NCBI RefSeq assembly: GCF_036327755.1 | Contig: NZ_CP109596.1 | Location: 1,488,001-1,552,000 of the forward strand | DNA: 64,000 nt | Source: Nocardia sp. NBC_01503 | GTDB taxonomy: Bacteria; Actinomycetota; Actinomycetes; Mycobacteriales; Mycobacteriaceae | Reading direction: 5' to 3' | Shown here: one piece after another, positions 9,120 to 17,758 of the stretch | How positions within the stretch are numbered: position 1 is the first letter of the stretch | Layout of the letters: every line of letters begins with the position of its first letter | The notes under the pieces: model-generated | The model's input: the letters and a program-made list of their open reading frames with translations, nothing else | The model's database searches: none | What the model was told of the DNA's origin: nothing | Translations under genes and position numbers: made by a program

Positions 9120-9160
9120 GTTCATGTTGTGCTCACTATTGGGCTGTGGCAGAGTCGATC
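9120..9160 (+). promoter_or_regulatory. Putative promoter with motif shared with the nuclease-toxin promoter
   Basis: TTGTGC (9127-9132), a 17-base spacer and CAGAGT (9150-9155), then CGATC, lie upstream of the WXG100 gene at 9197. The block begins GTTCATGTTG and ends TGTGGCAGAGTCGATC. A near copy stands at 10861-10902 before the nuclease toxin (15 of 16 bases equal in the right half), which suggests both share a sigma factor or regulator. Confidence 0.5.
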
Positions 9161-9196
9161 TCGGTGTGGTAGGCGGCGGACTCGGGAAGGCTTGCT

Positions 9197-9511
9197 ATGG
9201 CTGGGAGATTGCGGGCGGAAGCTTGGCGGGTGCGGGAAGTTTCGGGGACCGCCGCTGATATTCGGGATCGGTTGGCGCATATCGCCGATGCGGCGCGGAA
9301 CGCGGTTTCGCCGGGGCAGTCCGCGTGGGGGGATGACGAATTCGGGGCCAAGTTCGCCGAGGGCGAGAAGGGGTTCACCACGGGGACCGGCAATATGGCC
9401 GATGGCACCGCGAATCTTTCGACCTCGTTCGGGAATCTGACCACGGGGCTGCGTAAATCCGCGAAGGCGCTCGCCGCGATGGAGCATCGCAATACCGACA
9501 GCTTCAAGTAG
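9197..9511 (+). CDS. WXG100-family protein
   Basis: 104 residues, ATG after GGGAAGG. Two predicted helical halves flank the turn SAWGDDEFGAKFAEG, the same place and form as EPWGGDNYGEKFANG and EPWGNDTMGKGFADG in the other two WXG100 proteins of this window. All three share the pattern W-G-(D/N/G)-D followed by G-x-x-FA-(E/N/D)-G. The C-terminus ends TDSFK without YxxxD/E. It is followed after 8 bases by a YbaB-like gene and then, beyond an opposing gene, by the nuclease toxin; it probably pairs with that toxin's export. Confidence 0.82.
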   Translation: MAGRLRAEAWRVREVSGTAADIRDRLAHIADAARNAVSPGQSAWGDDEFGAKFAEGEKGFTTGTGNMADGTANLSTSFGNLTTGLRKSAKALAAMEHRNTDSFK

Positions 9512-9519
9512 GTGCCGAA

Positions 9520-10032
9520 TTGGTAAGGGAGCGTGGGGAAGCCGAGGCCGCCTCGATTATGGAGGGGTTCGCGCGGCAGATGCGCGAGATTGCCGAGGCG
9601 TCGCGTAAACGGACGTTGTTGACGGCCAGCGCCACCAGTGGGCGGGTGACGGTGACCGTCAATGCCGACTGCATTGTGATCGCCACCAAGTTCGCCTCCG
9701 ATATCGCCGACGTCGGTTATGACGAGATCGCGAAGGCCGTGACGATCGCCGCGCAGCAGGCCTCGGCCGATATGCGGCGTCAGACCGAGGAGCTGCTGCG
9801 GCCGCTCAGTGACAAGCGGGCCAAGATGCCCAAGCTGTCCGAGCTTTTCGAGGGTATGCCCGATCTCGAATCGCAGGCGCCCATCCCGCAGCCGGCCTCG
9901 CTCGCGCCGCCGCAGGCCAAGGAGCGGCTCGCGCAAAAGGCCGAACCCGCACCGGAATTCAGCGATGCGGTGGATTACGAGGATTGGCACTCCACCCGGG
10001 GCAATTCGGGTCCGACCAGCAGCGGCTGGTGA
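9520..10032 (+). CDS. YbaB/EbfC-family protein (EspL-like)
   Basis: 170 residues from a TTG at 9520, just after the WXG100 stop at 9511; a later ATG at 9559 would shorten the first helix. It has the YbaB core strands RVTVTVNADCIVIATKF and the helix EIAKAVTIAAQQASAD. The conserved stretch after the core (KMPKLSELFEGMPDLES) is echoed in the paralogues as RMPKMSDLIEDLPNF and RLPKLADLVPGMPDL. The tail is Pro/Ala/Glu-rich. It is convergent with the zinc-finger gene, with only one base between the stops. Its role is inferred to match that of EspL, an ESX accessory YbaB-like protein. Confidence 0.78.
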   Translation: MVRERGEAEAASIMEGFARQMREIAEASRKRTLLTASATSGRVTVTVNADCIVIATKFASDIADVGYDEIAKAVTIAAQQASADMRRQTEELLRPLSDKRAKMPKLSELFEGMPDLESQAPIPQPASLAPPQAKERLAQKAEPAPEFSDAVDYEDWHSTRGNSGPTSSGW

Positions 10033-10033
10033 C

Positions 10034-10693
10034 CTACTCGGTCAGATCCGGGTAGAAGCGCCGCTGGAACGGCTGCAATCGCGAGATCGCCAATTGCCCG
10101 GCCCCCTGGCAGACCGGGCATAGCCGACCGCCCGAGCACTCCGGACACGTCACCCGCCCGGCAGCGGTATCCGAGAGCCAGCCGCGACCACCGCATTCCG
10201 GACAGCGGCCCAGGCCGTCGCATTCGTAGCAGAGCACATGGCGTGAGGAGAGCGTCGCGGCCGTGCGGACCGGATCCGGCCACTCCGGCTCCGATGCGGC
10301 GGCCAGCGCCATGGCCGGGGTGGCGGCGCTGAACAGTACGGTCGGCACCTGATCGGGCACCCGGATCTCGAGGGTATTGCCATTCGAATATCCGGTCACC
10401 AGAGTGCGATTCACCTCGCGGGACTCCGATACCTCCCAGCCCGCGTTCGCCAGCATGGCGGCGGCGTGGCGCACGGTGTCCTCGGCGCTCACATCCGCGG
10501 CGCGCTGCCCGCGAAAAGTTGTCGAATAGCGGTATTTGAGTGGTTCATGCCAATCGGTGACGGTGGGTTCGTCGAGGAAGAGCAGGGACAGATCCGCGTC
10601 GGGGGTCAATGACCCGATGAGATCGACCAATCGCGCGCGCAGCAAACTACCAAGCCGGTCCAGTTCGGCCCGCGCACCTGGTATTTCACCCAT
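10034..10693 (-). CDS. Protein with C-terminal DnaJ-type zinc-finger repeats
   Basis: 219 residues, ATG preceded by GAAGGGAG. The first 135 residues are an alpha/beta domain I do not recognise. Residues 155-199 hold four CxxC pairs (155/158, 164/167, 183/186, 192/195) in the form CxECxGxGxCPECxGxG, the cysteine-rich region of DnaJ chaperones, which binds two zinc ions and unfolded protein. There is no J domain. It stands divergently 5' of the nuclease toxin and between it and its WXG100/YbaB pair, so it may assist folding or hold the toxin unfolded (inference). Confidence 0.72.
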   Translation of the reverse strand: MGEIPGARAELDRLGSLLRARLVDLIGSLTPDADLSLLFLDEPTVTDWHEPLKYRYSTTFRGQRAADVSAEDTVRHAAAMLANAGWEVSESREVNRTLVTGYSNGNTLEIRVPDQVPTVLFSAATPAMALAAASEPEWPDPVRTAATLSSRHVLCYECDGLGRCPECGGRGWLSDTAAGRVTCPECSGGRLCPVCQGAGQLAISRLQPFQRRFYPDLTE

Positions 10694-10860
10694 GCGAACT
10701 CCCTTCCGGGGCGGACAATATCACCTGTCACACCGCAGTTCAGGACATGGTGCGAGACTGTTCGTGACGCGTCGCTACCCCGGTTCATCGACCATCGAAT
10801 GAATCTTCCGGTGCTCTCGAACGACGCGGAGATGCCGCACGCCAGCGACTTTCATGCACC

Positions 10861-10902
10861 GTTCATATTGAGTTCGCTTGCATCGTTGTGGCACAGTCGA
10901 TC
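10861..10902 (+). promoter_or_regulatory. Putative promoter of the nuclease-toxin gene, shared motif
   Basis: TTGAGT (10868-10873), an 18-base spacer and CACAGT (10892-10897), then CGATC, lie about 35 bases before the start at 10937. The block GTTCATATTGAGTTC...TGTGGCACAGTCGATC matches 9120-9160 at both ends. The rest of the 243-base divergent spacer (10694-10936) shows nothing else. Confidence 0.5.
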
Positions 10903-10936
10903 CCACCAAGATCGGAACCGACCACCGGGGTGTGCT

Positions 10937-13900
10937 GTGGCGATGGAGTTTCCGTCCTGGCTGGAGTGGTTGGAATGGCTGGTCGGCTCGGATTGGCCGC
11001 ACGGCAATGAAGACCTCATGTGGCAGATGGGGCGCGATCTCGAGGATGTGGCCGGACAGGTCGACGACCTGCGAGCCGATCTCGACCACCTGCTCAGCGG
11101 ACTCGGCGACGCCTATCCGGAGGGAACGGGCGGCGAGAAGATCATGCAGTGGCTGCTGCCGCTGCGCGATGGCGCGGAGCCCGAACACCACGGATCGATC
11201 AAGGAGATCGGCGAGAACTATCGCGCGCTGGCCGCGGCCGCCGACGGTATGGGCGATCAACTGCAATCGGCCAAACTGAACTTCTATATCGCCGGGGCCT
11301 GGCTGGTCGCCGAACTCGCCTGGGCCGCGGCGAGCGGACCGTTCGCGCCCGCCCTCGAAGGCACCATCTTCGCGACCGCCCGGGTGATGTTCCGGGAGCT
11401 CGGCGAGCAGTTGGCGAATCGGATCACCCGGGCACTCGCCGACCGAATCACCAATCAGGTGCTGAAGCGGATCATTCCCAAGCTGGTATACGAGATCGGA
11501 CAGGAGGCGTTGGTCGAGGCACTGCAGGGGACCTCGCAGGAGTTCCTGGTGCAGACCATTCAGCAGCAGACCGGGCACACCGACGGGTACGACTGGGGTG
11601 CCATGGGCAGCAATGCCGCCATCTCCGCGATCGCGGGCGGCACCGGTGGGGCCTTCGGATTGGGGGCGAATCACTTCCTGCCGACCAATATGGGCGGCTG
11701 GCGGGGATCACTCAATGGGGCACTCACCGGGTGGGGCGCGGGCGCGGCCGGGGCGGGCGGGGCTTGGCTCGGCGGCGGATTGCTCACCGGCAATTGGGAA
11801 TTCGATCCGCGGTCGCTCACCGGCGGCGCGTTCTCCGGCGCCGGACCCAGTGCACTGCACGGATACGCCGGCCATACCGATTTCGGTGGGCGGCCGGTGG
11901 GATCACCGAACGACGGGAGCTCACCGGCGAGCTTCAACTCGCCGGTGCACGGTGGATCCGAGACCAATCCCGGGACACCGGGTGGGACAACCGATCCGGT
12001 GAACGGGCAGCGGCCGGACGGCACCACCGATCCGGCGCAGCGACCCGACGGCTCGACCGATCCCGCGCAGCGAAACAATGGCGCTACCGATCCCGTCAGC
12101 CAGCAACCAAGCGGTACAGGCGATTCCGGTCAACAGGGCGGCGCGGCCACACATCCCGCGAGTTCACCTGTGGGCGAAGGCGATTCCGGCGCGGGCAAGG
12201 ATGCGCATACGACCGATGATCGCCAGGACCAGCCGCAGAGCAATGGGGACGGCCCCGCCGTCGGCGGCGGCCGGAACGGTAAACCGGATGTGGACGCCGC
12301 TAACACCGGGGACGGCGGAGATTCGACGCACTCCTCCGACAGCAGAGCACCCGGCGGGGATCACACCGGCGGGACCACGAATGAGCCCGGCGCATCCACG
12401 GATACGCATGGCGAGCACGGCACGGACTCCGACACCCGGGGTCATGAGTCCCCGGCGAAGTCCGAGGATGTCGCGGGCCGGAACGAGCCGAATCCCGAAG
12501 GGCAGGGCACACATCCGGCCGAGGCGAACACCTCGCCCGGCTCCTCCCCCGATACCACCGGAAATGGCGCGGTCGGCACCACACCCGGTGTGAGCCAGGG
12601 CGGTACGCCTGGACATACCGGCGCACCGAACAGTGCGAGCCCCAACGCCGCACCCGATGCCCGCGGCACCTCGAACCCGAACACCGGCCCCAACCCGACT
12701 GCCAGTCAAGGCGGTGATACCCGCGCGCCCGGCGACACAACCAAGGCCGCCCCGGGTGCCCGATCCATCGCGCCCGGAGACGGCACCGCACCCAAACCGG
12801 TTGCGGCACAGCCGAACAACTCGACGCGCGGCGCGCTGGGCGATCAGCCGCATGCCGCGGGACCGGTGCAGGCGGGCCGCACCGGGATCGAATCCACCGA
12901 TTCGGCCGATCACGCCAGCCAGCCCGCCGATCCCGCCAACTCACGCACTGACGCGACCGGTCACCCCATCGACGCGAGCGGTCGCCCGATCGACGTGGCC
13001 GGTCAGCACGCCGACCTGGCCCACCAGCCCACGAACATCGGTCCGGAAGGACTCGATTCGGTCGGCGAAACGCACCGGGGCAGCGAGGATTCCGCGGATG
13101 GAAGCGTCGCCGGTGTCGTGCCGATCCCGGTGCACGATCCGTCGACCCAGCACGGTCCGGGCCGATCGGACCTGCCGAGCGACTCCCGTGGCGGCGAGCG
13201 CAGGCCACCGCAGCACGGGCAGTCCACGTCGATCGGCGACTACGACGGCGAGTCGCGGACCGGTGATGAGCTCGATCCGGACTTCCTGCGCGAGGAGATC
13301 AAGGCCAACCTCGGCTTGATCACCCCGGAAGACGTGGCGTGGAATCGCGACCGGAACCACTTCGTCCTCCCCGACGAACACGGCACCGTCTCCGTCCGGA
13401 TAGGCCCGACCGAGGATGGCGCGGTCGCCGAGTTCCACGCCCGCCCCGACGGTTCCGGCTACGACGTACGGGTCTCGCCGCACGCCCGCGACGAAGATGT
13501 GGTCCGCGCGGTGGCGCATGAGCTGGCGGAGATCCGCCTCGGCCTCGACCCGCAGATCTCCCTCGATCCCGATATCGACCAGAACGACGACCGCCCGAGC
13601 GAGCTCACCCCGCACCTCGGCGGTCGCTTCGCCGAGTTACGCGTGCTCACCGCGCAAATCGATACCGCCACCTTCGATCCCGCACGAGCACAAGAACTTC
13701 CACGCCTGCGCTCGGACCTGCGCGCCCTCACCGACCGCCTCGGACTCAGCGATCCAGCGCACCCGGCTCCCGTCGAATCTGTTCCCACACAAGCCGATAC
13801 AGCACGGGAGTTGTTGCAGGCGCATGACCCCGAGTTGGCGCGGCGATTGCGGCTCGAGCAGGACGGGGCGCTTTCGCAGCGCCCGGACTTCGATCCGCGG

Positions 13901-16795
13901 TTGACCGATGCTCAGTTCGATCAGGCGGCCGAGCGGCATTTGGCGCAGCTGGAGCAGCAGTTGACCGGCGAGCACGCCGACGACGTGGTGACAGCCGAGC
14001 GGCAGGGGCTGGATGGGCGGATGCGGGAGGAGCAGTCGCGGCGGCTCTTCGATCCGCTCTTCGAGCCGGAGGCGAAGGCCGCTCGGCGGATGGTGCCGGG
14101 GCTGCTCGCGGCCTTGAATCCGATCAATGCGGTGATCAATGATCCGAGTTTGACCGGACCGGATCGGGCGCGGGCGCTGCATCGGGCGCTCGATGCCTTC
14201 GAGAACTCCACACCGGAGAACTTCCGGCAGGCGTTCGGACCGGAGAACTTCGCTCGAATGCATAATGCGGCAGACGCTTTCGGGCAGGGACCGGATCACA
14301 TCACCGGTGTGCTGGATCATGCGACGGGCACGCTCATGGTCGATGGTGCGCCGACCACCCTCGGGGACTTCCTGCGCGATATCGACAGCGCCAATCGCGG
14401 CGCGGCCGAGAATGGGATCAATGCCGAGTACACCGTGGTCGTTCACGACGCCGTGGATGGCAAATCGGCCGTCGATGTCATGCCGCGACCACAGCCGCAG
14501 CATCGACTACCCTTGCAGCAGAACGCATTCGGCGAGGACAATGCCCGTATTCCGCTACAGCGGCGCCCCACGGTGCCGGCCGCGGTCGATGGTGGGCATA
14601 CCGTCGATGTCGGCGTGGGCCGCAGCGCCTTCGCCGTCGACCTGACCCCGGAGGCCGATCGCTCCGGTGGCGGGCTGATCATCAAGACCGAACTCGCCTC
14701 CGAGTTCCCGATCGCGGGCCAGCGCCGCCGCGATCTCGGCATTCTCGATCCCGGACCGCTCACCGCGCCGGGCAGCGTCATGCTCTTCGGCAATCTACTC
14801 TTCGACGGGAACATTCTCGCCGGTCCCGGCAATGGGCAGATAGCGCGCGTCTACATCAACAATGTCAGCGCCGAACTGCCCGACGCCGCATATCACCCGA
14901 TGGCCGCCGCACTCGCCGACGCGATGGTGCCGGGCGGGCGCATCGAAGTGCAGTGGGATATGAAGCCGCAGGAGGAGAACGGCACCCCCGGCGATCGCGG
15001 GCATATCCTCGGCACCAAACTCTGGCAGGCCATCGAGGCCCATTACGGCGACAGTGCCAATCCCTTCCGGGTGGTGGAGTCGACCCACTTCGAGGGCGAG
15101 GGCAATACCGATTACGACTACACCATCGACGCCGGGGCCAGCAATAACCTCGATACCCAGCGCATGGCCGGGTTCGCACGCCCGCTGCCCGAGCATCGCA
15201 TGGTGATCGAGTACCACCCCGCGCCCGATCCGGTGGCGGCGCATCCGGCCGAGATCACGCACCAACCGGACGCCGAACATGTTGCGCCACAGCATGAGAA
15301 CGAGAATGTCCCGCGGCCGGAGACGACCACCCCCGCCGAGCCGAACTCGAGCCTGGACGAAGCCGACCGTTTCGGCGAGCAGACCGATGCCGGTATCGCC
15401 CATCACGGCGACGATCCGGCCATGGCCGACCTCGCGCGCCGCGTTCCGCACGATCCGAACTACTTCAGCGCCGATGTACACATCACCGAGGACGGCAATG
15501 CCCGCATCGGTGATCGGACCTACAGTCCGGAGCAGTATGCCGGCCTGGTGCGCCGAAGTGATTGGGATGGAACAACTCCCATTCGCGTCATCGGCTGCGA
15601 TGCCGCGGCCAACGATTTCGCGAGCCGGCTCTCGGCCGCACTGGGCGTGGATGTGCTGGCCGCCACGAAACCCGTCTGGACCGATGAGCACGGCCGGGTG
15701 TACACCAGCACCGCCGATATCGGTCCCGACGGTAACCGCCGCCCGCGCATTCCACCCGACGGCGAATGGCAGATCCACCGCCCCGACGGCACCGAAGTCA
15801 CTGCCGCACAAGATGGTTTCGCGCCCGGCACACCCGAGGCGGATAAGCACGGCCTCAACCCCGAGGGGGCCAGGGACCGCAGCGCGTTCCGTGACGATAT
15901 GTTCGCCGACGATGAACCGCACCGCCGCAGCTACGAGGACATCATCGGAGACCGGCCGGTCAAGGAGATCAAGGCCGACGATGCGCTCGCGCCCAAGCGG
16001 CGCAAGCCTTTCGGCAGGGACGACCGCACCGGCGCGCCGATCAAGCTCGATGTGAACACCGCCTATCGGGTCACCGACCGGGCCGGACGCGACCGCGGTC
16101 TTTTCGTCACCGGCCCCGAGGGCCTGGTCCACGAGGTGCATACCGATTCCGGGCGTAAGCAGACCCGCGATCTCGCGCAGCGCCGCCTGATCGGCGACGG
16201 TTTCAACCCCGACCTGAAACGACCGTTCCCCGAGGCGTCCTATCGGGTCGACGAGCGCTTCCAGTACACCACCGATACCCAGGGCCGCGTCGTCGTCGCC
16301 CACGGCAAGCTGGATCTGTTCGGCTCCGATGAGGGGCGGCGCGGACCCGACCAGACCCCGATCGGTCATGTCGGCGGTAAGGAATACGCGGCGATCAACA
16401 AAGATATCGTCGACCAGTTCAAGACCCAGTTCGGTCGTACCCCCTCACTCTCCGAGGTCATTCTGTACGCGGCCGTCACCTTCGACGGCGGACACCTGTT
16501 CGGCACCGAATTCGGCGGGCCCGGTGAGGCCATCAATATGGTGCCGATGCTCACCAGCTTGAATCAGGATCCGGGCGAAACAACGCCGCTGGACAATTGG
16601 CGCAAACTCGAGGGGCATTGGGAGCATCTGCTCGGACAGGATCCGCCGCCCCTACTCCAGGTGCGAATCGACCTCGACTACGACCCGAACTCGCCGAATA
16701 TGAAGACCCCGGCCTACATTGACGTCGAGTACCTGGTGGACGGCGTATTGGTGGACACCCTGAGTTTCAAGAACATTCCGCCGCGCAGGCAATAG
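10937..16795 (+). CDS. ESX-type multidomain toxin with C-terminal DNA/RNA non-specific endonuclease
   Basis: 1,952 residues from GTG at 10937, chosen for the GGGG six bases before it; ATG at 10943 also works and aligns with its paralogues. The frame is open to 10799. Residues 1-330 are the shared delivery-type domain (WLEWLVGSDWPHGNED). A low-complexity linker runs to about 770. Then come a segment with VAHELAEIR (His861, no second His of an HExxH motif), a methyltransferase-like segment (about 1220-1430, VDVGVGRSAFAVDL), and a domain with IRVIGCDAA (about 1495-1640). The end (about 1720-1952) matches the Endonuclea_NS_2 type: DGGHLFGTEFGGPGE with presumed catalytic His1853, INMVPM, then a YLVDG strand. 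This nuclease class, known from YeeF-type toxins, pairs with YezG-type immunity, found 60 bases downstream. Confidence 0.88.
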   Translation: MAMEFPSWLEWLEWLVGSDWPHGNEDLMWQMGRDLEDVAGQVDDLRADLDHLLSGLGDAYPEGTGGEKIMQWLLPLRDGAEPEHHGSIKEIGENYRALAAAADGMGDQLQSAKLNFYIAGAWLVAELAWAAASGPFAPALEGTIFATARVMFRELGEQLANRITRALADRITNQVLKRIIPKLVYEIGQEALVEALQGTSQEFLVQTIQQQTGHTDGYDWGAMGSNAAISAIAGGTGGAFGLGANHFLPTNMGGWRGSLNGALTGWGAGAAGAGGAWLGGGLLTGNWEFDPRSLTGGAFSGAGPSALHGYAGHTDFGGRPVGSPNDGSSPASFNSPVHGGSETNPGTPGGTTDPVNGQRPDGTTDPAQRPDGSTDPAQRNNGATDPVSQQPSGTGDSGQQGGAATHPASSPVGEGDSGAGKDAHTTDDRQDQPQSNGDGPAVGGGRNGKPDVDAANTGDGGDSTHSSDSRAPGGDHTGGTTNEPGASTDTHGEHGTDSDTRGHESPAKSEDVAGRNEPNPEGQGTHPAEANTSPGSSPDTTGNGAVGTTPGVSQGGTPGHTGAPNSASPNAAPDARGTSNPNTGPNPTASQGGDTRAPGDTTKAAPGARSIAPGDGTAPKPVAAQPNNSTRGALGDQPHAAGPVQAGRTGIESTDSADHASQPADPANSRTDATGHPIDASGRPIDVAGQHADLAHQPTNIGPEGLDSVGETHRGSEDSADGSVAGVVPIPVHDPSTQHGPGRSDLPSDSRGGERRPPQHGQSTSIGDYDGESRTGDELDPDFLREEIKANLGLITPEDVAWNRDRNHFVLPDEHGTVSVRIGPTEDGAVAEFHARPDGSGYDVRVSPHARDEDVVRAVAHELAEIRLGLDPQISLDPDIDQNDDRPSELTPHLGGRFAELRVLTAQIDTATFDPARAQELPRLRSDLRALTDRLGLSDPAHPAPVESVPTQADTARELLQAHDPELARRLRLEQDGALSQRPDFDPRLTDAQFDQAAERHLAQLEQQLTGEHADDVVTAERQGLDGRMREEQSRRLFDPLFEPEAKAARRMVPGLLAALNPINAVINDPSLTGPDRARALHRALDAFENSTPENFRQAFGPENFARMHNAADAFGQGPDHITGVLDHATGTLMVDGAPTTLGDFLRDIDSANRGAAENGINAEYTVVVHDAVDGKSAVDVMPRPQPQHRLPLQQNAFGEDNARIPLQRRPTVPAAVDGGHTVDVGVGRSAFAVDLTPEADRSGGGLIIKTELASEFPIAGQRRRDLGILDPGPLTAPGSVMLFGNLLFDGNILAGPGNGQIARVYINNVSAELPDAAYHPMAAALADAMVPGGRIEVQWDMKPQEENGTPGDRGHILGTKLWQAIEAHYGDSANPFRVVESTHFEGEGNTDYDYTIDAGASNNLDTQRMAGFARPLPEHRMVIEYHPAPDPVAAHPAEITHQPDAEHVAPQHENENVPRPETTTPAEPNSSLDEADRFGEQTDAGIAHHGDDPAMADLARRVPHDPNYFSADVHITEDGNARIGDRTYSPEQYAGLVRRSDWDGTTPIRVIGCDAAANDFASRLSAALGVDVLAATKPVWTDEHGRVYTSTADIGPDGNRRPRIPPDGEWQIHRPDGTEVTAAQDGFAPGTPEADKHGLNPEGARDRSAFRDDMFADDEPHRRSYEDIIGDRPVKEIKADDALAPKRRKPFGRDDRTGAPIKLDVNTAYRVTDRAGRDRGLFVTGPEGLVHEVHTDSGRKQTRDLAQRRLIGDGFNPDLKRPFPEASYRVDERFQYTTDTQGRVVVAHGKLDLFGSDEGRRGPDQTPIGHVGGKEYAAINKDIVDQFKTQFGRTPSLSEVILYAAVTFDGGHLFGTEFGGPGEAINMVPMLTSLNQDPGETTPLDNWRKLEGHWEHLLGQDPPPLLQVRIDLDYDPNSPNMKTPAYIDVEYLVDGVLVDTLSFKNIPPRRQ

Positions 16796-16855
16796 CGCGG
16801 CTCGGCGCCGCGGGAGGTTGTGGACGACCGCCCCGGCTGTGGAAGGATCGATCAC

Positions 16856-17302
16856 ATGGTGCAGGAAGATTCGCTGGGTCCGCTCGATCAGGCCGCCGTG
16901 CTCCAGGTGGTCGGCCGCGCCCTGGTGGATGCCGTCCCGGCGGGCTGGCACCGGATTCGATTCGAATTCCGCGGCACCGTGCAGATCGACGGCGCGCGAC
17001 TGGAGTCGATCGCCGCCGACGGGTCCGCCACCCGGCATTCGGTCCCCAAAGTCGCCATGCGCGAGTTCGATAAATTGCGCGCCGCGATGTATCAGCCGGA
17101 TACGGGCGCGTGGTTCACCGCGCGGTACTCCATCGAGCGCACCGGCGATTACACCATCGAGTTCGACTACGACAATGAGCCGGATTTCACGCCGCAATTG
17201 ACCGCGGGCGCATACGCATTGGATTTCCAGCACTACCCTCGCGATGAGCAGCACACCCCGGAATGGTTGCGGGACAGGCTTCGTGAGGCGCAAGCGGATT
17301 AA
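16856..17302 (+). CDS. YezG-like immunity protein for the nuclease toxin
   Basis: 148 residues from ATG at 16856, eight bases after GGAAGGA; the GTG at 16820 has its Shine-Dalgarno too close. The sequence has the YezG family pattern: DAVPAGWHRIRFEFR near the start, then YTIEFDYDNEPDF, then YALDFQHYPRDEQHTPEWLRDRL. YezG-type proteins bind and block non-specific nuclease toxins such as YeeF. Its position directly after the endonuclease-ended toxin makes cognate immunity very likely. It is cytoplasmic, with no signal peptide. The 511- and 517-residue proteins in the window carry the same motif block inside a much longer chain. Confidence 0.82.
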   Translation: MVQEDSLGPLDQAAVLQVVGRALVDAVPAGWHRIRFEFRGTVQIDGARLESIAADGSATRHSVPKVAMREFDKLRAAMYQPDTGAWFTARYSIERTGDYTIEFDYDNEPDFTPQLTAGAYALDFQHYPRDEQHTPEWLRDRLREAQAD

Positions 17303-17320
17303 TTGGGAGGGCTTGGATTC

Positions 17321-17698
17321 ATGGTTGACCACACCGGGCAACTGCGGCTGGCGCGGGTGTATGACGGGCGCGATGAGAGCGGCCGCCCCGTAGCCGTTCG
17401 CGAGCCCGTGATCCCCTGGTTCCAGGATCAATTGCTGAGTTATCTGGAGTCCGCGCCGGTGGTGCTGGCCGCGCGCAGCTTCGATGTGGACGAGTTCGCG
17501 CCGGAGCAGCGCGATGTCCCGCTGAACTTCCGGACCGATGGGGTGTGGGTGTGGTCCGGCTCGGTGCCGCACTACCTGCGCAAACATCGGCTGCCGCCGG
17601 AGCCGGAGTTGGTCGAGCACATTATGGCGCGCGCGTTCCGCCTGGACGAGGTGGACGAGGCCACCAAGGACGCCGCCGTTCGGCTCATTACCGGCTGA
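17321..17698 (+). CDS. Small protein of unknown function after the YezG-like immunity gene
   Basis: 125 residues from ATG at 17321, ten bases after GGGAGG; an upstream TTG at 17303 lacks a site. The visible pattern is FRTDGVWVWSGSVPHYLRK, then EPELVEHIMARAF. I cannot assign a family, though the FRTDG-W-W-YYL-like arrangement looks like that of small proteins encoded next to actinobacterial toxin genes. It follows the immunity gene by 18 bases and probably shares its transcript. A second immunity protein or a toxin partner is possible. It is convergent with the EspA-like gene; the 60-base gap shows no clear terminator. Confidence 0.6.
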   Translation: MVDHTGQLRLARVYDGRDESGRPVAVREPVIPWFQDQLLSYLESAPVVLAARSFDVDEFAPEQRDVPLNFRTDGVWVWSGSVPHYLRKHRLPPEPELVEHIMARAFRLDEVDEATKDAAVRLITG

Positions 17699-17758
17699 TC
17701 CGACAGGGCACACCCGATGCTGAAGTCCCGCAGGCGAATCACCGCCCGCGGGTCTCGA

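Noticed and set aside
10799..10936. Upstream ATG at 10799 as the start of the nuclease toxin
   Set aside because: The extra 46 residues do not match the paralogues and would span the predicted promoter; no ribosome-binding site is present.
13500..13560. HELAE segment as an active metallopeptidase in the nuclease toxin
   Set aside because: The second histidine of HExxH is missing, so zinc peptidase activity is not supported.
14795..16369. 524-codon minus-strand frame
   Set aside because: Antisense to the nuclease toxin; no ribosome-binding site or family features.
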